A stretch of 64,000 nt of DNA from Halesus radiatus (lineage: Eukaryota; Arthropoda; Insecta; Trichoptera; Limnephilidae), in the NCBI GenBank assembly GCA_022606495.2, contig JAHDVE020011258.1, forward strand, positions 1-64,000. Direction: 5' to 3'. Positions 31,438-43,669 of the stretch are shown piece by piece; position 1 is the stretch's first letter; each line of letters opens with the position of its first letter. The notes beneath the pieces were generated by a model. That model had not been told where the DNA came from and ran no database searches. It was given only the letters and a program-made list of their open reading frames with translations. A program made the position numbers and the translations under genes.

Positions 31438-32250
31438 GATTTTTATAATAGATAAACATAAAATAAAGAAGACCCACAGAATAGAAATGCCTTCCACGTA
31501 GATTTAAATGGAAGCCTATGTGTCTTTGGATTGGAACCTAGTACTTTTTAGTTCTCTAGCCACGATAGCGCCAATTAAAATACAGTGCTCAGTCTCTCTT
31601 TCACTGTAACGATAAGAATATTGCCATTCCATTTGATCGAAATGAAATGACGGTGGAATACTTTTTTTGTATTTAAAAAATTAAGCCAAGAATGGTCGGA
31701 CTTTTGGACCACGAAACACGCCCATATCGCTTTAATTGCGTTATTTTTCTATTCTGTGTAGAAAATGAACAAGCGCATTTCTACCGCCAGAAAATACGAA
31801 ATAATATAAAGACTTTTAGCAGTCGATGGTAAACCTGATTTTATTTAAATTATATAAAATATCGTGGATTATAACTATAACCATATCATGGTTTGATTTA
31901 CTTGTCTGATTTTATGTTACATTATTTATGATCTTTGGAAAAAGATCTTAACGAGATTAAAAACTGTAAACAAAGAAAGGAAAAGGTTAGGAAATTTGGT
32001 TATAAACAATTTACTAAAGCTACTTTTTGTACTTACTGACTAAAATATATTTAAAATGTTATTAACTATTTGCTGCATCTCAGAGTTTCGTCGTCGGCTC
32101 ATAAAACTGAGTGATACGTAACTCAATCTATTACTCAATAATTTTTTTATTTTTTTTAGTACTCAATTTAAAACGCATTTTTCTCTTATAGCACCAACCA
32201 GTACCTATCAAACACATATACATAATCTCTTTAATCTTAATTATTATACT
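31438..32250. other. no gene recognised
   Basis: AT-rich unique sequence without a supported open frame. Confidence 0.3.
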
Positions 32251-32259
32251 TTTTTTCTA

Positions 32260-32440
32260 GATATATGTCAATACTAGCTTTTTTCCCTTCTATTTTTGTA
32301 TAATGGCATTTAATATGAACTAAACTTGTCAATTTGACTATCCCGAAAAGGGATTTGTTCCTAGTTGGGCAGTCAAAGCTTTCTTAAATGTTGATGTTAA
32401 ATAATGTGTGTTTCAAATAAATAAATAAATAAATATTATT
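32260..32440 (+). repeat. retroposon 3' end with (AAAT)n tail
   Basis: ACTATCCCGAAAAGGGATTTG (hairpin CCC..GGG), GGGCAGTCAAAGCTTTC, then TTTCAAATAAATAAATAAATAAAT (32411-32434). A hairpin close to a simple-repeat tail suggests a LINE or SINE 3' end of a family seen once in this window. Confidence 0.4.
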
Positions 32441-32449
32441 ATAATTTAT

Positions 32450-33600
32450 TATTTGTACAAAAAGCCAGTGATTACATTCCGTAGTTGGCTATTGTGGTAA
32501 AATGAGTTTTTCAATCTCACTTGAGATTCTTTTATCTCCGCAGCTAAAGCTAAACAAGTTGAAAACATGTTGTGTCCTATTCATTGTCCCGATAACGGCC
32601 TGAAATTAGGGCAGAGGCCTCTAACCCTTTTTTAGAGTCGTTCATATTTCATTGTAAGCGTTTCTACCTGCTCCAAAAATAAAGGCCACGTGACTTACAG
32701 CGTTGCCGGGTCGATGGCATCTTCCACGAGAGTACCTACTAGGAACCTTGTCCAAATTATACCAAGTATTTATTATATAGATGTTAATAATTATAAGAAA
32801 GAAGTCTTTGGACTTGCAAACGGTGTAAACACATTCATCCAGGCTGCACTATACCGCGGTCACACTATAAGGTTAGCGCAATCAGCACGATAGGTGAAGC
32901 TTTTTCTAGGTATAAAACGATGGTACCTACTTGTAACTTTTAAATGCCAGGAACACCTGCGGTCAAGATGGCCGCCGATATTTTTAAAACTTAATTTCTT
33001 GGATGATGGATGTTTACATATTTATTTATTCAAGCTTTATTTTTAATAACATAACAGCCTCATAATGTGCGACATTCATAAAAAATAATTATGCATCGGT
33101 AAAAAACAGTAATTGAGAATGTTGGCAAAAATGTATACTCGTACATTGAGTTTTGTCACGTCTCACGATTTAAATTGATTTTTTAAATTGTTATATATTA
33201 TAGAATATTGGTAAGTTACATATTTTTAAGAGGCAAAATTATTAATTTACTTTATTAAGTCAGTTAAATACAACTGTCTTACTTGTATATATTTTTAATA
33301 AATTATTTAGATCAATGGGTGGTGTGTTTTTACCGGTGACCGAATAATTCAACCACTGTTTTTACGATGTCCACCCCTATGATAAATTAAACAAAGTCAG
33401 ACTTTGAAAATAATTGAGTGTGTAAGATTAAAGGTGTTAAGTGGAGTCTCAAAGATATTACATTACCGATGTATTTTTTGAAAATATCCAGTTAGCTAAT
33501 AAAGACTAAGTGATAAATGTCTCATTAATTGAATAAGCTTAATTTTATGGTAAAATAATGGAAATGAACATGCCCAAATTCGTAAAAAAAATTATGTGAT
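32450..33600. other. no gene recognised
   Basis: The 67-codon plus frame 32690-32893 (MTYSVAGSMASSTRVPTRNL...) is unassigned. 33325-33360 carries GGTGACCGAATAATTCAACCA, similar to the left end of the inverted-repeat element near 60230. Confidence 0.3.
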
Positions 33601-33795
33601 ATCACTAACTCACTAATAGAACGAGAAATCTGATGGCGAAATAAAAATTCTTAATTTCAATTGAAAAAACAATAGTACCAAAATTTCAAAAACCTACGGG
33701 CAAATTTATCAAATTTTGTAATTGTATGAAATTAAGAATTGATTAATTAATATACATAGTAATCAGATTCCTCATTCTATTAGTGAGATAGTGAG
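33601..33795. mobile_element. palindromic MITE
   Basis: Outer arms 33601-33634 (ATCACTAACTCACTAATAG...) and 33762-33795 are inverted copies with few mismatches. Inner arms ATTCTTAATTTCA (33647-33659) and TGAAATTAAGAAT (33727-33739) extend the hairpin. 195 bp, no coding capacity. No clear target duplication, so the superfamily is open. Confidence 0.65.
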
Positions 33796-33857
33796 AGCAA
33801 TATTTCAGCAAAATATTGATTTATACAATATTAATAAATTAATTTAAAAAAAATTAC

Positions 33858-33945
33858 GTTTATATTCTATATATTCCCGATGAAGAAAGCATCGCGCGGT
33901 ATCTGTGTATATTAATAAAGTGAAAGTAATTTTTAATTAATTCAT
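33858..33945 (+). mobile_element. PLE-A 3' end, decayed
   Basis: TTCTATATATTCCCGATGAAGAAAGCATCGCG and ATCTGTGTATATTAATAAAGTG match the 11.8 kb copy, but the second half of stem II and GAAAC are deleted. Confidence 0.5.
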
Positions 33946-34149
33946 CAAAAAAACATTTATTTATTTTTTTATTACGGCATGATAATTTTCATTTAGAATT
34001 TTATCATAAATAATTTCAAACATGTTACCTACAAACTTGACGAAATGAAAATCAAATTTATTAATTAGAACAAAATGCCTATTTGTCTGCCACTAGATGT
34101 GCTGGCGGAAGTGTCTGTTTATTTAGGAAGACTAGAGCAAATGTCTTAA

Positions 34150-34680
34150 GACTTGAATGGTTTCCTAAGCATAGAGCAATGTGTAGGTAAGTACAGTTGC
34201 CGTAGACTTAGCCGTAAACGCGAGGGCCCGTCCGCAATGTTTACGTTCGCAAGTCGTTCACGCTGACCCGTGCAGCCGTGAGGCGTGATTGACACCGCGT
34301 CCCACGCCACGGCCGGGCGCCACCCGGTCACGCGTGCAACTCGGTGTCATCAATCGCATCGCGTGCCGCGTGATTCACCGTGGTATCGTGGCCGAATCGC
34401 CGCACGGAGCTTTCGCGGGTTTTCTTACGTCAGCCTGGTAATGGGTGACAGGAGGAGCGGGCGGCGAGCCCACGTGGCCTGTTACGATGTTGGTAGGCCG
34501 GTAGGTACCCACGCGGGTGGAACTGCGTGGCATTCCAGGTAGGTGCCGAGAACACCTGTCCCGTCCACTGTCCTAGTGCCATATTACGTTTAGTAGTGGC
34601 AACACCGCCACGGGAAAATGAGGGTCTTTCTTTCTCTGACCAATTCTCACGCAGCGGGATGTGACCTGTCACGTAATCAG
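34150..34680. promoter_or_regulatory. CpG island, possible promoter / first exon
   Basis: The densest CpG region of the window: about three dozen CpGs in 34200-34440 by hand count, in otherwise CpG-poor AT-rich DNA. The plus frame is open from about 34285 to 34542, and CAG|GTAGGT at 34536-34544 is a strong-looking donor site, so an exon ending at 34538 is conceivable. The translation (TASHATAGRHPVTRATRC...) is low-complexity-like and unmatched. This is the best candidate here for a host gene's start, but no TATA/initiator or downstream exon could be tied to it. Confidence 0.35.
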
Positions 34681-34859
34681 ATTACGGAATGTATTCAAAT
34701 ATTATTACCGGAGACAGATTCTCAACGCTTTATGTCTGCAAATCGTCTGTGCGTTGATTATTTACGTCTGCAATATCATCTTTTATACATTATGAAGTAT
34801 TTCAACGGATCGCTTATAAATTACATAATAAAGAACTAGCTATAATACTACCCAACGGG

Positions 34860-35400
34860 CAAATTTAGTTTGTTTCTCAGAACAGTCTTGACATTTTATT
34901 GTAGAAAAAAAATGAGGGTGCTGCGATCGTTAAAACGTTTTTAAATGACAACACCAAGATGGTTCATTCGAATATTATTGCAAGTTAAAAAAGCACTATA
35001 GTTCAAGTGCATGTTTTTTACTTTGATCAAACGGCATCCAGAAATGAATGGTACTTTCCGCAAGGAGATGAATCTACATCACTTTTTAAGACAATTTTAT
35101 GTGAACCTATAAACGTTTTTTTTTATTATTTAAGACGGAAAATGCGATTTTTTTATATTTCTGAAATTTATGTACAGAAATAACCATTTATTAGATGTTA
35201 GATAAAAAATAAATAAAAACAAATTTATAGATTAACAATAAATTAAATAAAAAAAAAAAAAACGAAGTATGTTGTTTAGCATTGTTTCTTTAAAACGAAC
35301 TGTCAAATTCGATGTGAAGGACAAAATTTCAAAGACAAAGCAGCTCAGTATTAGTATAGAAATGAAGAAAAAAAATAGTTTTACTATATTAAATGTTTAC
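34860..35400 (+). repeat. local duplicated locus, copy 1
   Basis: CATTTTATTGTAGA...GGGTGCTGCG, AAGGAGATGAATCTACATCA and GTTTCTTTAAAACGAACTG recur in the same order at 37060-37960. The divergence suggests an old duplication or two copies of an unclassified element. No coding capacity. Confidence 0.55.
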
Positions 35401-35935
35401 ATGTTATGGGCAAGCCATAGATTTTAAGAACACAACGTTATTATAACGAGTAATTAATTTAATCATGTCATACATTAATAAATTAACATGACAATCGATG
35501 ACACCAAGAGTAAACAAATCATTGTTTTATACACAGAATAAGGAAAATGTGGATTTGAACAGTAATTCTCAGAATACAGAAGTAATTATTAAGAATCGGT
35601 TTAACCCAACTTCATAATAATTATGTTTCTGGAAAAATACAAAACTTAATAATAAATAAAAAAAAACCTTAAGAAATATTTTAGTGCAGAAATGACGGTG
35701 TAGCAAAAAAAAGTAGCCAACACGTGGCCGAGTCGGTTTGATGATGTCTTCGAAGGGCGATACGGCTCTCACATGTAAAGTACATGATATATTTACCAAG
35801 CAAAACTTATTGTTATAAAGTGCGAATTTTTTATATAACCCATAAATCTAAAAATGGTTAATTAAAATGGATACACATACACAAAGGGAATATATACGAA
35901 AAAAAGCAAAAAAAAATAATGATCTTATCAAAACA
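35401..35935. other. no gene recognised
   Basis: AT-rich. The 76-codon minus frame at 35569-35799 is unassigned. Confidence 0.3.
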
Positions 35936-35939
35936 CACA

Positions 35940-36425
35940 TATATATATTTTTTTTTTACAATAACTCCACACAGGAAGCCCAGAGGGAAATAATTTCCCT
36001 CAAGGCCTGTATGATCTTTGGGGATGCTGTGTGAAGCGTCTTTTAGAGGATAGGAAGGAGTGAACCTGGGTCTTGAAGAGACCGATGTTGTAGGAGGGAT
36101 GAAACACAGAGGCCGGCAGATCATTCCACAGACGAGCTGTTGAACACAAGAACGAGTGGTAGAAGCGACCCGTCCTCATGCGACAAATGTCAACCGTGTG
36201 CAAATGTTGTGTGCGTTGTTTGGCGCGTTTCCCGACTGTGTACCGATGTCGAAGGGATCAATGACGATAATTCTTCAGAGCATCTTCCATTAAAATACCG
36301 GTAGAACAAGGGTAGCATTCCCACCTGACGTCTGTGCTCCAAAGGAATTCAATCCGTTTGTTAAGATAGGCGAATCTATCAAACGGGCCTCCCGTTTCTG
36401 CACAGAGTCAAGCGTTTTAAAAAAG
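35940..36425 (-). mobile_element. Jockey/CR1-like LINE, C-terminal coding fragment
   Basis: On the minus strand, 36203-36000 encodes HTVDICRMRTGRFYHSFLCS, then TARLWNDLPASVFHPSYN and FKTQVHSFLSS: the standard LINE ORF2 C-terminus. Upstream (36425-36205) frame-broken pieces such as FAYLNKRIEFLW and FYRYF-like codons continue the homology. The 3' end (ACAGGAAGCC..CTCCACACAG region) matches the plus-strand relative near 17.7 kb. Truncated and frameshifted. Confidence 0.8.
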
Positions 36426-37059
36426 GTTTTTTATTTTTCTTTTTCAATTGTACAAAAAAGAAAAATACAATTTTATATGGTCAGGAATTGCCCTTAGTAA
36501 AAAAAACTAAAATGAACATATCAATTAACTAAGCAAATGAAGCAAGGAGATGTGAATAAACTGAAATTAAAATTTCACTTTTTTGGGAAAAACACAATGT
36601 ACTCTTTTCTAATTAGCCGTTATTTTCGCTCATAGCATACTGCTGTAAAAGCAAAAAAATAAATACATTAAAAACAGAATGGTATTTTTACTTTCGAATA
36701 ATATTTTCCGACGGAAATTGTAAATTATAAAATTGCGTGACAAAATTGGCGCTGATTCAATAAACGTTCAGTTAAAAAAAACGCGTTTACCTAGTTCCGT
36801 GTTACACGATGAAATATTTTGTCATATTTCTATGTATTCTGTGCTGTAACATGATAGCAATTAAATTACGACCGCACTTATTTATGTAAGTTTTTAGAAT
36901 GAGAGTAATATTAAAACTGAGAGATTCTGAGAATTGGGGGGCCTTGATAATAATTGGAGTAACTAAAAAAAAATTTAAAGTGAATTTGTAGCGATCTAAT
37001 CAATCTGCGGTACTCCTACTATATCTCGGTACAATTAATGTAAATTAACTTATTATTTG
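36426..37059. other. no gene recognised
   Basis: AT-rich; no open frame of note. Confidence 0.3.
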
Positions 37060-37960
37060 CATTCTTGTACAGTCTAACATTTTATAGTAGATAAAAATTG
37101 TGGGTGCTGCGTTCGTTTAAAAGGTTTAAAGATGGCTCATAGGAAGATTGATGGACGTTTTAAAAACCACGATGGTCCAAGGATTTTTTTTTACATTAAC
37201 CGAACGGTGTTGAAATTAGTATTGTTCCGAAAGGAGATGATTCTACATCATATTCTAAAGTAATTTTATATTTAAAGTTTTTTTAAATTATTTAACGCTA
37301 AATCGAAATAACCACGTTAGCTATATAAAAAAATTAAAGCGACAAAAAAAAAGGAATAATGATGATTTGTGTTATAAAATCTGTATAAAATATGCACTCG
37401 GTCGTAAATATGTATTAGTTTTAAATATTTATTAGGTTTATATATGTGCTAGGTTTACTTTTTTAAAATTATTTAACGCTAAATCGAAATAACCACGTAA
37501 GCTAAATAAAAAAATCAAAGCGACAAAAAAAAAGTAATAATGATGATTTGTCTTATAAAATATGCACTCGGTCGTAAATATGTATTAGTTTTAAATATGT
37601 ATTAGGTTTATATTCTAGTTATACCTACTTAAGTCTAAATTGTAAGTCACTAATTATAAGTCTCAGTAGTTAATCCCTAGCTATAAGTCTAAGTTGTAAG
37701 TCAATAGTTATAAATCTTACTTGTAAGCTATTAGTACTAAATTTTAGCTGCGAGGTATTAGTTATACGTCAAGTGATATGTTATATAAATTAATTGTAAA
37801 GCGCCCTTGAGGTGATTTTCAAACGAAAACGGCGCTATAAAAGTAATCCAATTATTATTATTATTATTGTCTTGTTTCTTTAAAACGAACTGCCAACGCG
37901 AAATGTGAAAAAAATGATGTGAAGAATACATTCCAAAGATTTTAGTGAGTAGCTTGGTAT
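37060..37960 (+). repeat. local duplicated locus, copy 2, with internal tandem duplication
   Basis: Same landmarks as 34860-35400. It is longer because of a tandem duplication (37281-37460 and 37461-37615, each starting near TTATTTAACGCTAAATCG), a degenerate AAGTC/TAGTTATAAGTCT array (37620-37770) and an L2-A tail insertion (37785-37868). The order is preserved on both sides of the insertions. Confidence 0.6.
37785..37868 (+). mobile_element. L2-A LINE tail
   Basis: AATTGTAAAGCGCCCTTGAGG...CGGCGCTATAAAAGTAATCC + (ATT)n, the L2-A 3' hairpin and tail only. Confidence 0.75.
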
Positions 37961-40070
37961 TGCCATAGTAATGATATTTTATAGTTCCGAAATAATAAAT
38001 ATCTACAGTTAAATGCCGAACTATACCCACAGTTCAGTAAAAAAAGGTCATGCTAGGTCACCTAAATTATCACAGAAGCACTCGAAGGTAAGATAGATAA
38101 TTTAAAAAATATATAATATAGTGAGTAAATATTTTAAATGAAATAATATAAATTCCTTGTGCGAACTGATTTATGTTGTGAAAACTATAAAATTATAACC
38201 CACCTAAAATATATTTTACAAAACAATAATGTTTATTCTATATTTGAAGAGTAAAAATTTTGGTTTTGCAGAAATAAAATGACTCATTTTTCACCCTGGC
38301 AACTGAAGTTAGGTACATTCAGTGATTTCTCACTGGTAACAGTGAAATTCTATAAAAAGCATTCAATGTGTATGTATAAATCTCGGAATAACCTAAATAG
38401 TTCTTATCACCAAGCCAGTATCATTTGGAAAAACCAAAAATTGAGTTAATGAATTACAATTATTATTTATAAACGGACGTATTTTATCGATGCAAGATCT
38501 CGAAGAATGGAAGAACGGCTCTCAAACGGCAGAATGCAAAAATAATTAACATAGATTGTATTGATTTGTATTCAAAATGTTTGAATCAAAGAATAATTGT
38601 GAAGATTTCAGGTCAATCGTCACGCCATATTGCGATGAAAGTAGGTGAGTGCAGACGAAGACTGAAAAACCATTTTGTGTTCCACATTTTTACAATTACT
38701 ATTCACTATACAGCAACTAATAACGAGTGTTCGATTCCAAAAAAGAGGAGAAAAGTAAACAAGAAATGCTAATTGAATATCAATATAAATTTTGTGTTGA
38801 TGCGATGAAAATATTAATACACATATTAAAAATAGACTGTCTTGTCACGTAGCCGAAGCTACAGTAGATTATTCTAGGTCTAGCAATCCGTGTTAAATTA
38901 TTTTAAGTGCATTTTTTAATTGAGTCGTGGATATTTTTTTTACAGCTCATAAAATGCCAATATTGGTAGGTGGTTTTTTTCTCTTCTTATTACTGGTGAC
39001 ACAATTTTTAAAAGAACACCTTTACTTTTACAGTGCAAAAGAAAAAAAAATAGGTGTCTAATTTAATTCAATTTTAAAAAGATTTATGTAATTTATAGAA
39101 ATCGGTTCATTGAATAGCCATTACATCTATTTTATTATCGACTGACGAATAAAACATGAAATTTATAAAAACCGTCGAGTGGTGATACAAAAATAGCCAC
39201 GATTTGAATAATAGTACCAAACCACCAACTAAGATTTTTTGTTTCCGAAAAATTTTAGCCTTTTACATCGCTGCCGGGAAGGTAATCGTTACCACCTGCC
39301 GCGACAGATGGCTCTGCCGGTCTCGAACGACAACGAACTGATTCCAAAACGTAATGTTGGACAAACTGAGATTTTCACGTATACAAAATTTCAAAAGTGT
39401 ATAATTTTCTTTTCAACCATTTAATTACATCATATTATTGAGTAAAAAAAGAAGTAAATGTGTTCTTTTTTATGTAAGGTTTGATAGTCATACGTTAGTT
39501 TAAGGGTTTTATATAGAATAATTCACAAATTCGTAAAATACAGGATCAGAACAAAACTTGAAAAATTTCAAATTTAGGTAAACGTATGGATCTGGAAAAT
39601 GCTTAACAATAGAGTTGTACGATATGTTTAATAACAATCTGATGTGTTATGGTATTTGTTGTATTATACTGTTTTGTAAATGTGCTTTTATAGAACTATA
39701 AAAATGGATAAAACACAGAAGTTTTGAATGTTATCAAAACTTGACAGCAAGTTTATTGACAAGAGATAAAATATGGATTTATGAAATATAATTAATTTAG
39801 ACTTACAGATAACATCCGACGGTTTTAATCAATCCTTAGATTTGCATCCACAAAACCAAATATTCACAGGCAAACACTGGGTACAACACTGAAAATATAC
39901 AAATCTTACAAAAATATTATTTGTATAAATTTGACATCACCAAAATTTAGGTTATGTTGCACAAACAGAACTGGACACAATAGTAACAATGCTAACATTT
40001 GTAACTAAACTTTAATTGATTGTTTACTTAATACACATTTCAGGCACTTGTGAATAAATCCAAGACACAG
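37961..40070. other. gene desert
   Basis: AT-rich, short unassigned frames (e.g. 38566-38772 plus, 68 codons, basic). No element recognised. Confidence 0.3.
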
Positions 40071-40330
40071 TTTGACATAACCTAGAGACACAAGTTGCAC
40101 GGCGAGCGGCCGGTGGACGACTGTGAAGTTGGTACGGGCGCAAGCGTGAACCCGCTTGGGGCGCTGCCAACATTCCAGCCACACTCCGCACAGTCTGTAC
40201 TCCACACTACACAGTTCAGAGTCTCCACACAGTCCGTACGCCATACTTCATGCTCCATAGTATCCACTGTCCGTACTACAGGCGGTCCGCGAGTCAACGG
40301 TTGACGAAAAGCAACTTGAGCCGCGTAATA
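40071..40330. other. GC-richer block with CAGTCYGTACKCCA-like repeats
   Basis: A 250-bp block of higher GC. Words of the type CAGTCTGTACTCCACACT, CAGTCCGTACGCCATACT and CCACTGTCCGTACTAC suggest a short degenerate tandem repeat. Overlapping frames of about 70 codons on both strands follow from that repetition. Possibly regulatory or exonic; nothing recognised. Confidence 0.3.
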
Positions 40331-40789
40331 CGAAATGCGCGTTCGATATTATGTTTGACATGTTTGCTTTTTACGTTTTACTTTCCTCGAAAGCTCGTTG
40401 TTCATAGTATTATTGAGGGATCACCTTACAGATAAAAAACGAGAAGTTTTAAATGAATTTGTGAATCAATAGTATTTTACGCAAACTAAGGGACTAAAAA
40501 TAATAATTTAATCGTCTTTTGAATTGTGAACATTTTGATTTAAACGTTTAACATGATTTTTAAAATTAACAGTTATTAAGTAGATACCAGAAAGATAGTT
40601 ATACAATGAACACAGTGTCTATTTTGAGTTTTTCAAATTTTGAATGCTGGAAGTTTTCGAAGGAACATTTGCTAAATCGTGGAGAAACATTCAATTATTC
40701 TAAACTATTTGTATAAAGTTTTATCTACCATTGAAATATCGTCTGCTAATATTCGAATATTCTGCAGGACCGTCTCTACATAACTCTCT

Positions 40790-41330
40790 AGATCAGGGGT
40801 TCCCGACAGAAGGACAGTCCTGGAGTACAGAAGATATATTTTTTTGTCAATACCGCATATTTGTCCCAATTTCCCTGAGCCAATGGGACAATGGAATTAA
40901 TCGGGGTATGTTAATCGAGGGAGTGGCATATGAATTTTAAAACTTATGTAGAGACTGAAGAACATGCAGTACGCGAAAATTTAGCATTTTTTACGTTTCT
41001 TTTCTACGGTAATTTCCCGGAGGTAGTGGGAATATGGCATCCACAATCGGGGTATATTGCGAGACTGGAGAGAGTGGCATATGAATTTTTATGTTCATGA
41101 AGGAAAAGGTTGAGGAATTCGCCGCAGTCGAAAATATTTGCAAGTTCTGCATTTCTTCTACACGGTAATTTCAATGACTCAGTTTGACTATGGCATCCCC
41201 CATCAGGATATATTGCGGTATTGAAGGGAATGGCTATGAGTTATAGCATTAGCGGAGACACTGAAGGATGCACAGCTGCAGACGAAAATTATGCAATTTT
41301 TCTCGTGCTTCTCCACCACTAAATCAATAA
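40790..41330 (+). repeat. diverged tandem array, unit about 150-155 bp
   Basis: GGCATATGAATTTT at 40925 and 41076 and GGCTATGAGTTAT at 41232 start successive units. Each includes a CGAAAATT.. block, a TTTCTTCTAC(A)CGGTAATTTC block and an ATCRGGRTATATTGCG block. Spacings are 151 and 156 bp, and the units are well diverged. It looks like a short relic of a satellite-like array. Confidence 0.6.
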
Positions 41331-41464
41331 ATGGTATAGATTTTCATCTTTCGGAAGGTCAGTTTCCCGATGGCCAAATCTGTAAGTAATTTTTAAAAAC
41401 TGCTGCTCTAGATAACTCAGAAAGAATATTATTAACCTCTTGATGAGCATAGCCGTCATATTAC

Positions 41465-42010
41465 GGCCAGAAAATAAATAATAACACGTATATTTTAACG
41501 CGACATCATGAGTCAAATGCATTGTACATTAGGGGTGGGCGAAGAGGCTCGATGATCCGGATCACTGATCCGGTATTTATCCGGATCACTGATCCGGATC
41601 ACTCACTACAGGTTCGCTGATCCAGCTCGATTGAACGACGGTTCGCGTCTCCCCGCACCATGCCCTCTCCCTCGCTCCCTTGGCCCTCCTAATGACGTCC
41701 TTAAGACGCTCTTACACGATACTTTTTTCGTCCAGTTTTCATGTGGATTGTCTTTACAGAGAGCTGATTTAGTGATCCGGCTCACTAAACCGAGCCGCTT
41801 CGCCCACCGCTATTGTACATATAGTTATGTATCACAGATCGATGAACCGGTGAATGCAATTCGTTAGCCATAAATAGTAATAATATACTGTTTTTAGTTA
41901 GTGATAAGATGGAGGATTGGAAAAAAAAACATTTGTACAGTGCCCTTGAGGTGACTTTTTTTACGTAAACGGCGCCGTGCAAATCATAAAATTATTATTA
42001 TTATTATCAC
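41465..42010 (+). mobile_element. L2-A LINE 3' UTR and tail, interrupted by a hAT MITE
   Basis: ACACGTATATTTTAACGCGAC...AAATGCATTGTACAT continues after the MITE with ATAGTTATGTATCACAGATC, GATGAACCGGTGAATGCAA, GTTAGTGATAAGATGGAGG and the terminal hairpin (CAGTGCCC...GGCGCCGTGC) with ATT tail. The hairpin has changes on both sides relative to other copies. Confidence 0.8.
41530..41812. mobile_element. hAT-like MITE, copy 2, nested in L2-A
   Basis: 283 bp, from TAGGGGTGGGCGAAG to CTTCGCCCACCGCTA, flanked by the 8-bp duplication TTGTACAT (41522-41529, 41813-41820). Removing it restores AAATGCATTGTACATATAG. L2-A copies elsewhere (for example AAATGCATTGCACATATTG near 7181-7199) show the empty target. 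Compared with copy 1 it has an expanded GGATCACTGATCC subterminal repeat and an extra CCCTCGCTCCCTTGG segment. Confidence 0.9.
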
Positions 42011-43160
42011 ATCACATCACATACGAAATTATATTGTTTAATTATTTGGTAACTTTAATGACACAAGTAGGCAGTGAAAATAAATACCTAAAAAGGGTTA
42101 TCAGTACCAAATTAGTAAAAATCTCCCTAATATTAAAATATAGATAGTAGAATGGAAATGGGTTTGAATTACAAGAAGAATTATCTTGCGCACTAAAAGA
42201 GACATGAATAATATTCAAAGGCGAGTAATGAGTAATGTATTTATTTAGCGAATGTTCAACGCTCACCATTACAGAAACGTTCTGCGCATGTTTTAAGTAA
42301 ATTGTACGAAAGCTTCAAAGCTGATTACTGCGGAGAACATCAATTCCTTATACTTTGTGAGAAGAAAAGAGATGCAGTATGTGAAAGGAAGTTTGAAAAC
42401 GACTCACAAAGGAATATTGTATTTTTGGAACGTAACGTTCTATTGCACATTTAAAAAGAGATAAAAAGAAAGAATGTAATTTATCTATGCTTTTATTCTC
42501 CTCAAACACAGATTCCGGAGGTACCAACCTACCAACCTTCAAGGAGGAATATCTGGCTTGAACTTTATATACAAAATTGCTCGTAAAACTTTATGTGGCT
42601 GTTTGAGAATTTCATTTCTGTTATTTAAATGAAAAAAGAAACATACTTCATGGCTTGAAGGTTCTTGAGAATATTTGATTCGTTTTTTAACGAAAGTTCT
42701 CATCTTTATATGATTTGGGCCATAAAGAATTTTTGGTTTATCGTAAAAAAAGTACCTACCTACCTTTAGACTGATTAAACCAGGGGAGTTTTTCACAGGT
42801 TCTCAACATGCGGTTCGATAAAAAATATATTACTAATTGCAAAATTTTTCAGAACCAACGATTTCTATTAATAAATTTTGTATCAAAGATACGGTAAATA
42901 TTGCCGATACAAAAATAACACGGAATTATAAAAAAATGTTCATTCCTTAGTTAGTTCTTCTTTTGACCGTCTGCGAATCTATGTATTTTTATAGGCGGTA
43001 AAAGAGGAACTAACGAACTAATTCTCAACGATATCTACAGCAACGAAGGGCTCCACATATAAGTTTGTAGATATGCACAATAATTTTCTAACTAATTAAT
43101 ACCAATCGAATAGACCGACACATTGGTGGCAAACTATATATTCATACTCATTAAAATAGT
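42011..43160. other. no gene recognised; one strong hairpin
   Basis: AT-rich. Arms 42949-42969 and 42996-43018 (AGTTAGTTCTTCTTTTGACCG and its near-complement) form a 21-bp imperfect hairpin with a 26-nt loop. Nothing else is recognised. Confidence 0.35.
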
Positions 43161-43178
43161 GTCAGTAACAAAAATCTC

Positions 43179-43275
43179 AACCGGAATTCGAACCCGGAAC
43201 AAACTGAAATAATTAATTCCAGGAAACGGCTCATCTGCCAGAACCGAGAGCTCATTAATTGCATTGGCCCCTTAC
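43179..43275 (-). repeat. tRNA-like SINE trace
   Basis: Read on the minus strand, CCGGGTTCGAATTCCGG is a perfect B box in a 4-bp stem. ATGAGCTCTCGGTTCTGG, about 60 nt upstream, could be the A-box region. No tail was found. Probably a tRNA-derived SINE or tRNA pseudogene. Confidence 0.4.
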
Positions 43276-43669
43276 ACAAACAGTTTATCTTCCAATGTGA
43301 TATATATGTTCCAGGTTTGTTACGTGTCTCTGGAAACTACAGATACAAGTATTTAAAATTCGAACAACTTCATTATTTTTATTTCTCCGAACATCTGAAG
43401 AAGTGGCGTTATTAGGGGAGGTTCGCACCTGGCTACACCTTTAGAGAAGGTGATACTAAAATGACTTGTACAATAATAGTAAACATCCTTAAGACGATGG
43501 CAATCGTTCTTAATTATGTATATAATAGATATGTTTGAACCCGAAAAAATTAAAACAAAAGTATATATTTCTTTTTAATATAAAGAAAGGCAAACATTCC
43601 AAAGATTTACAAATACCCCGCAATATTTGAAAATCTCATACTATCATCACAGTAAGAAAATGCTACTTG

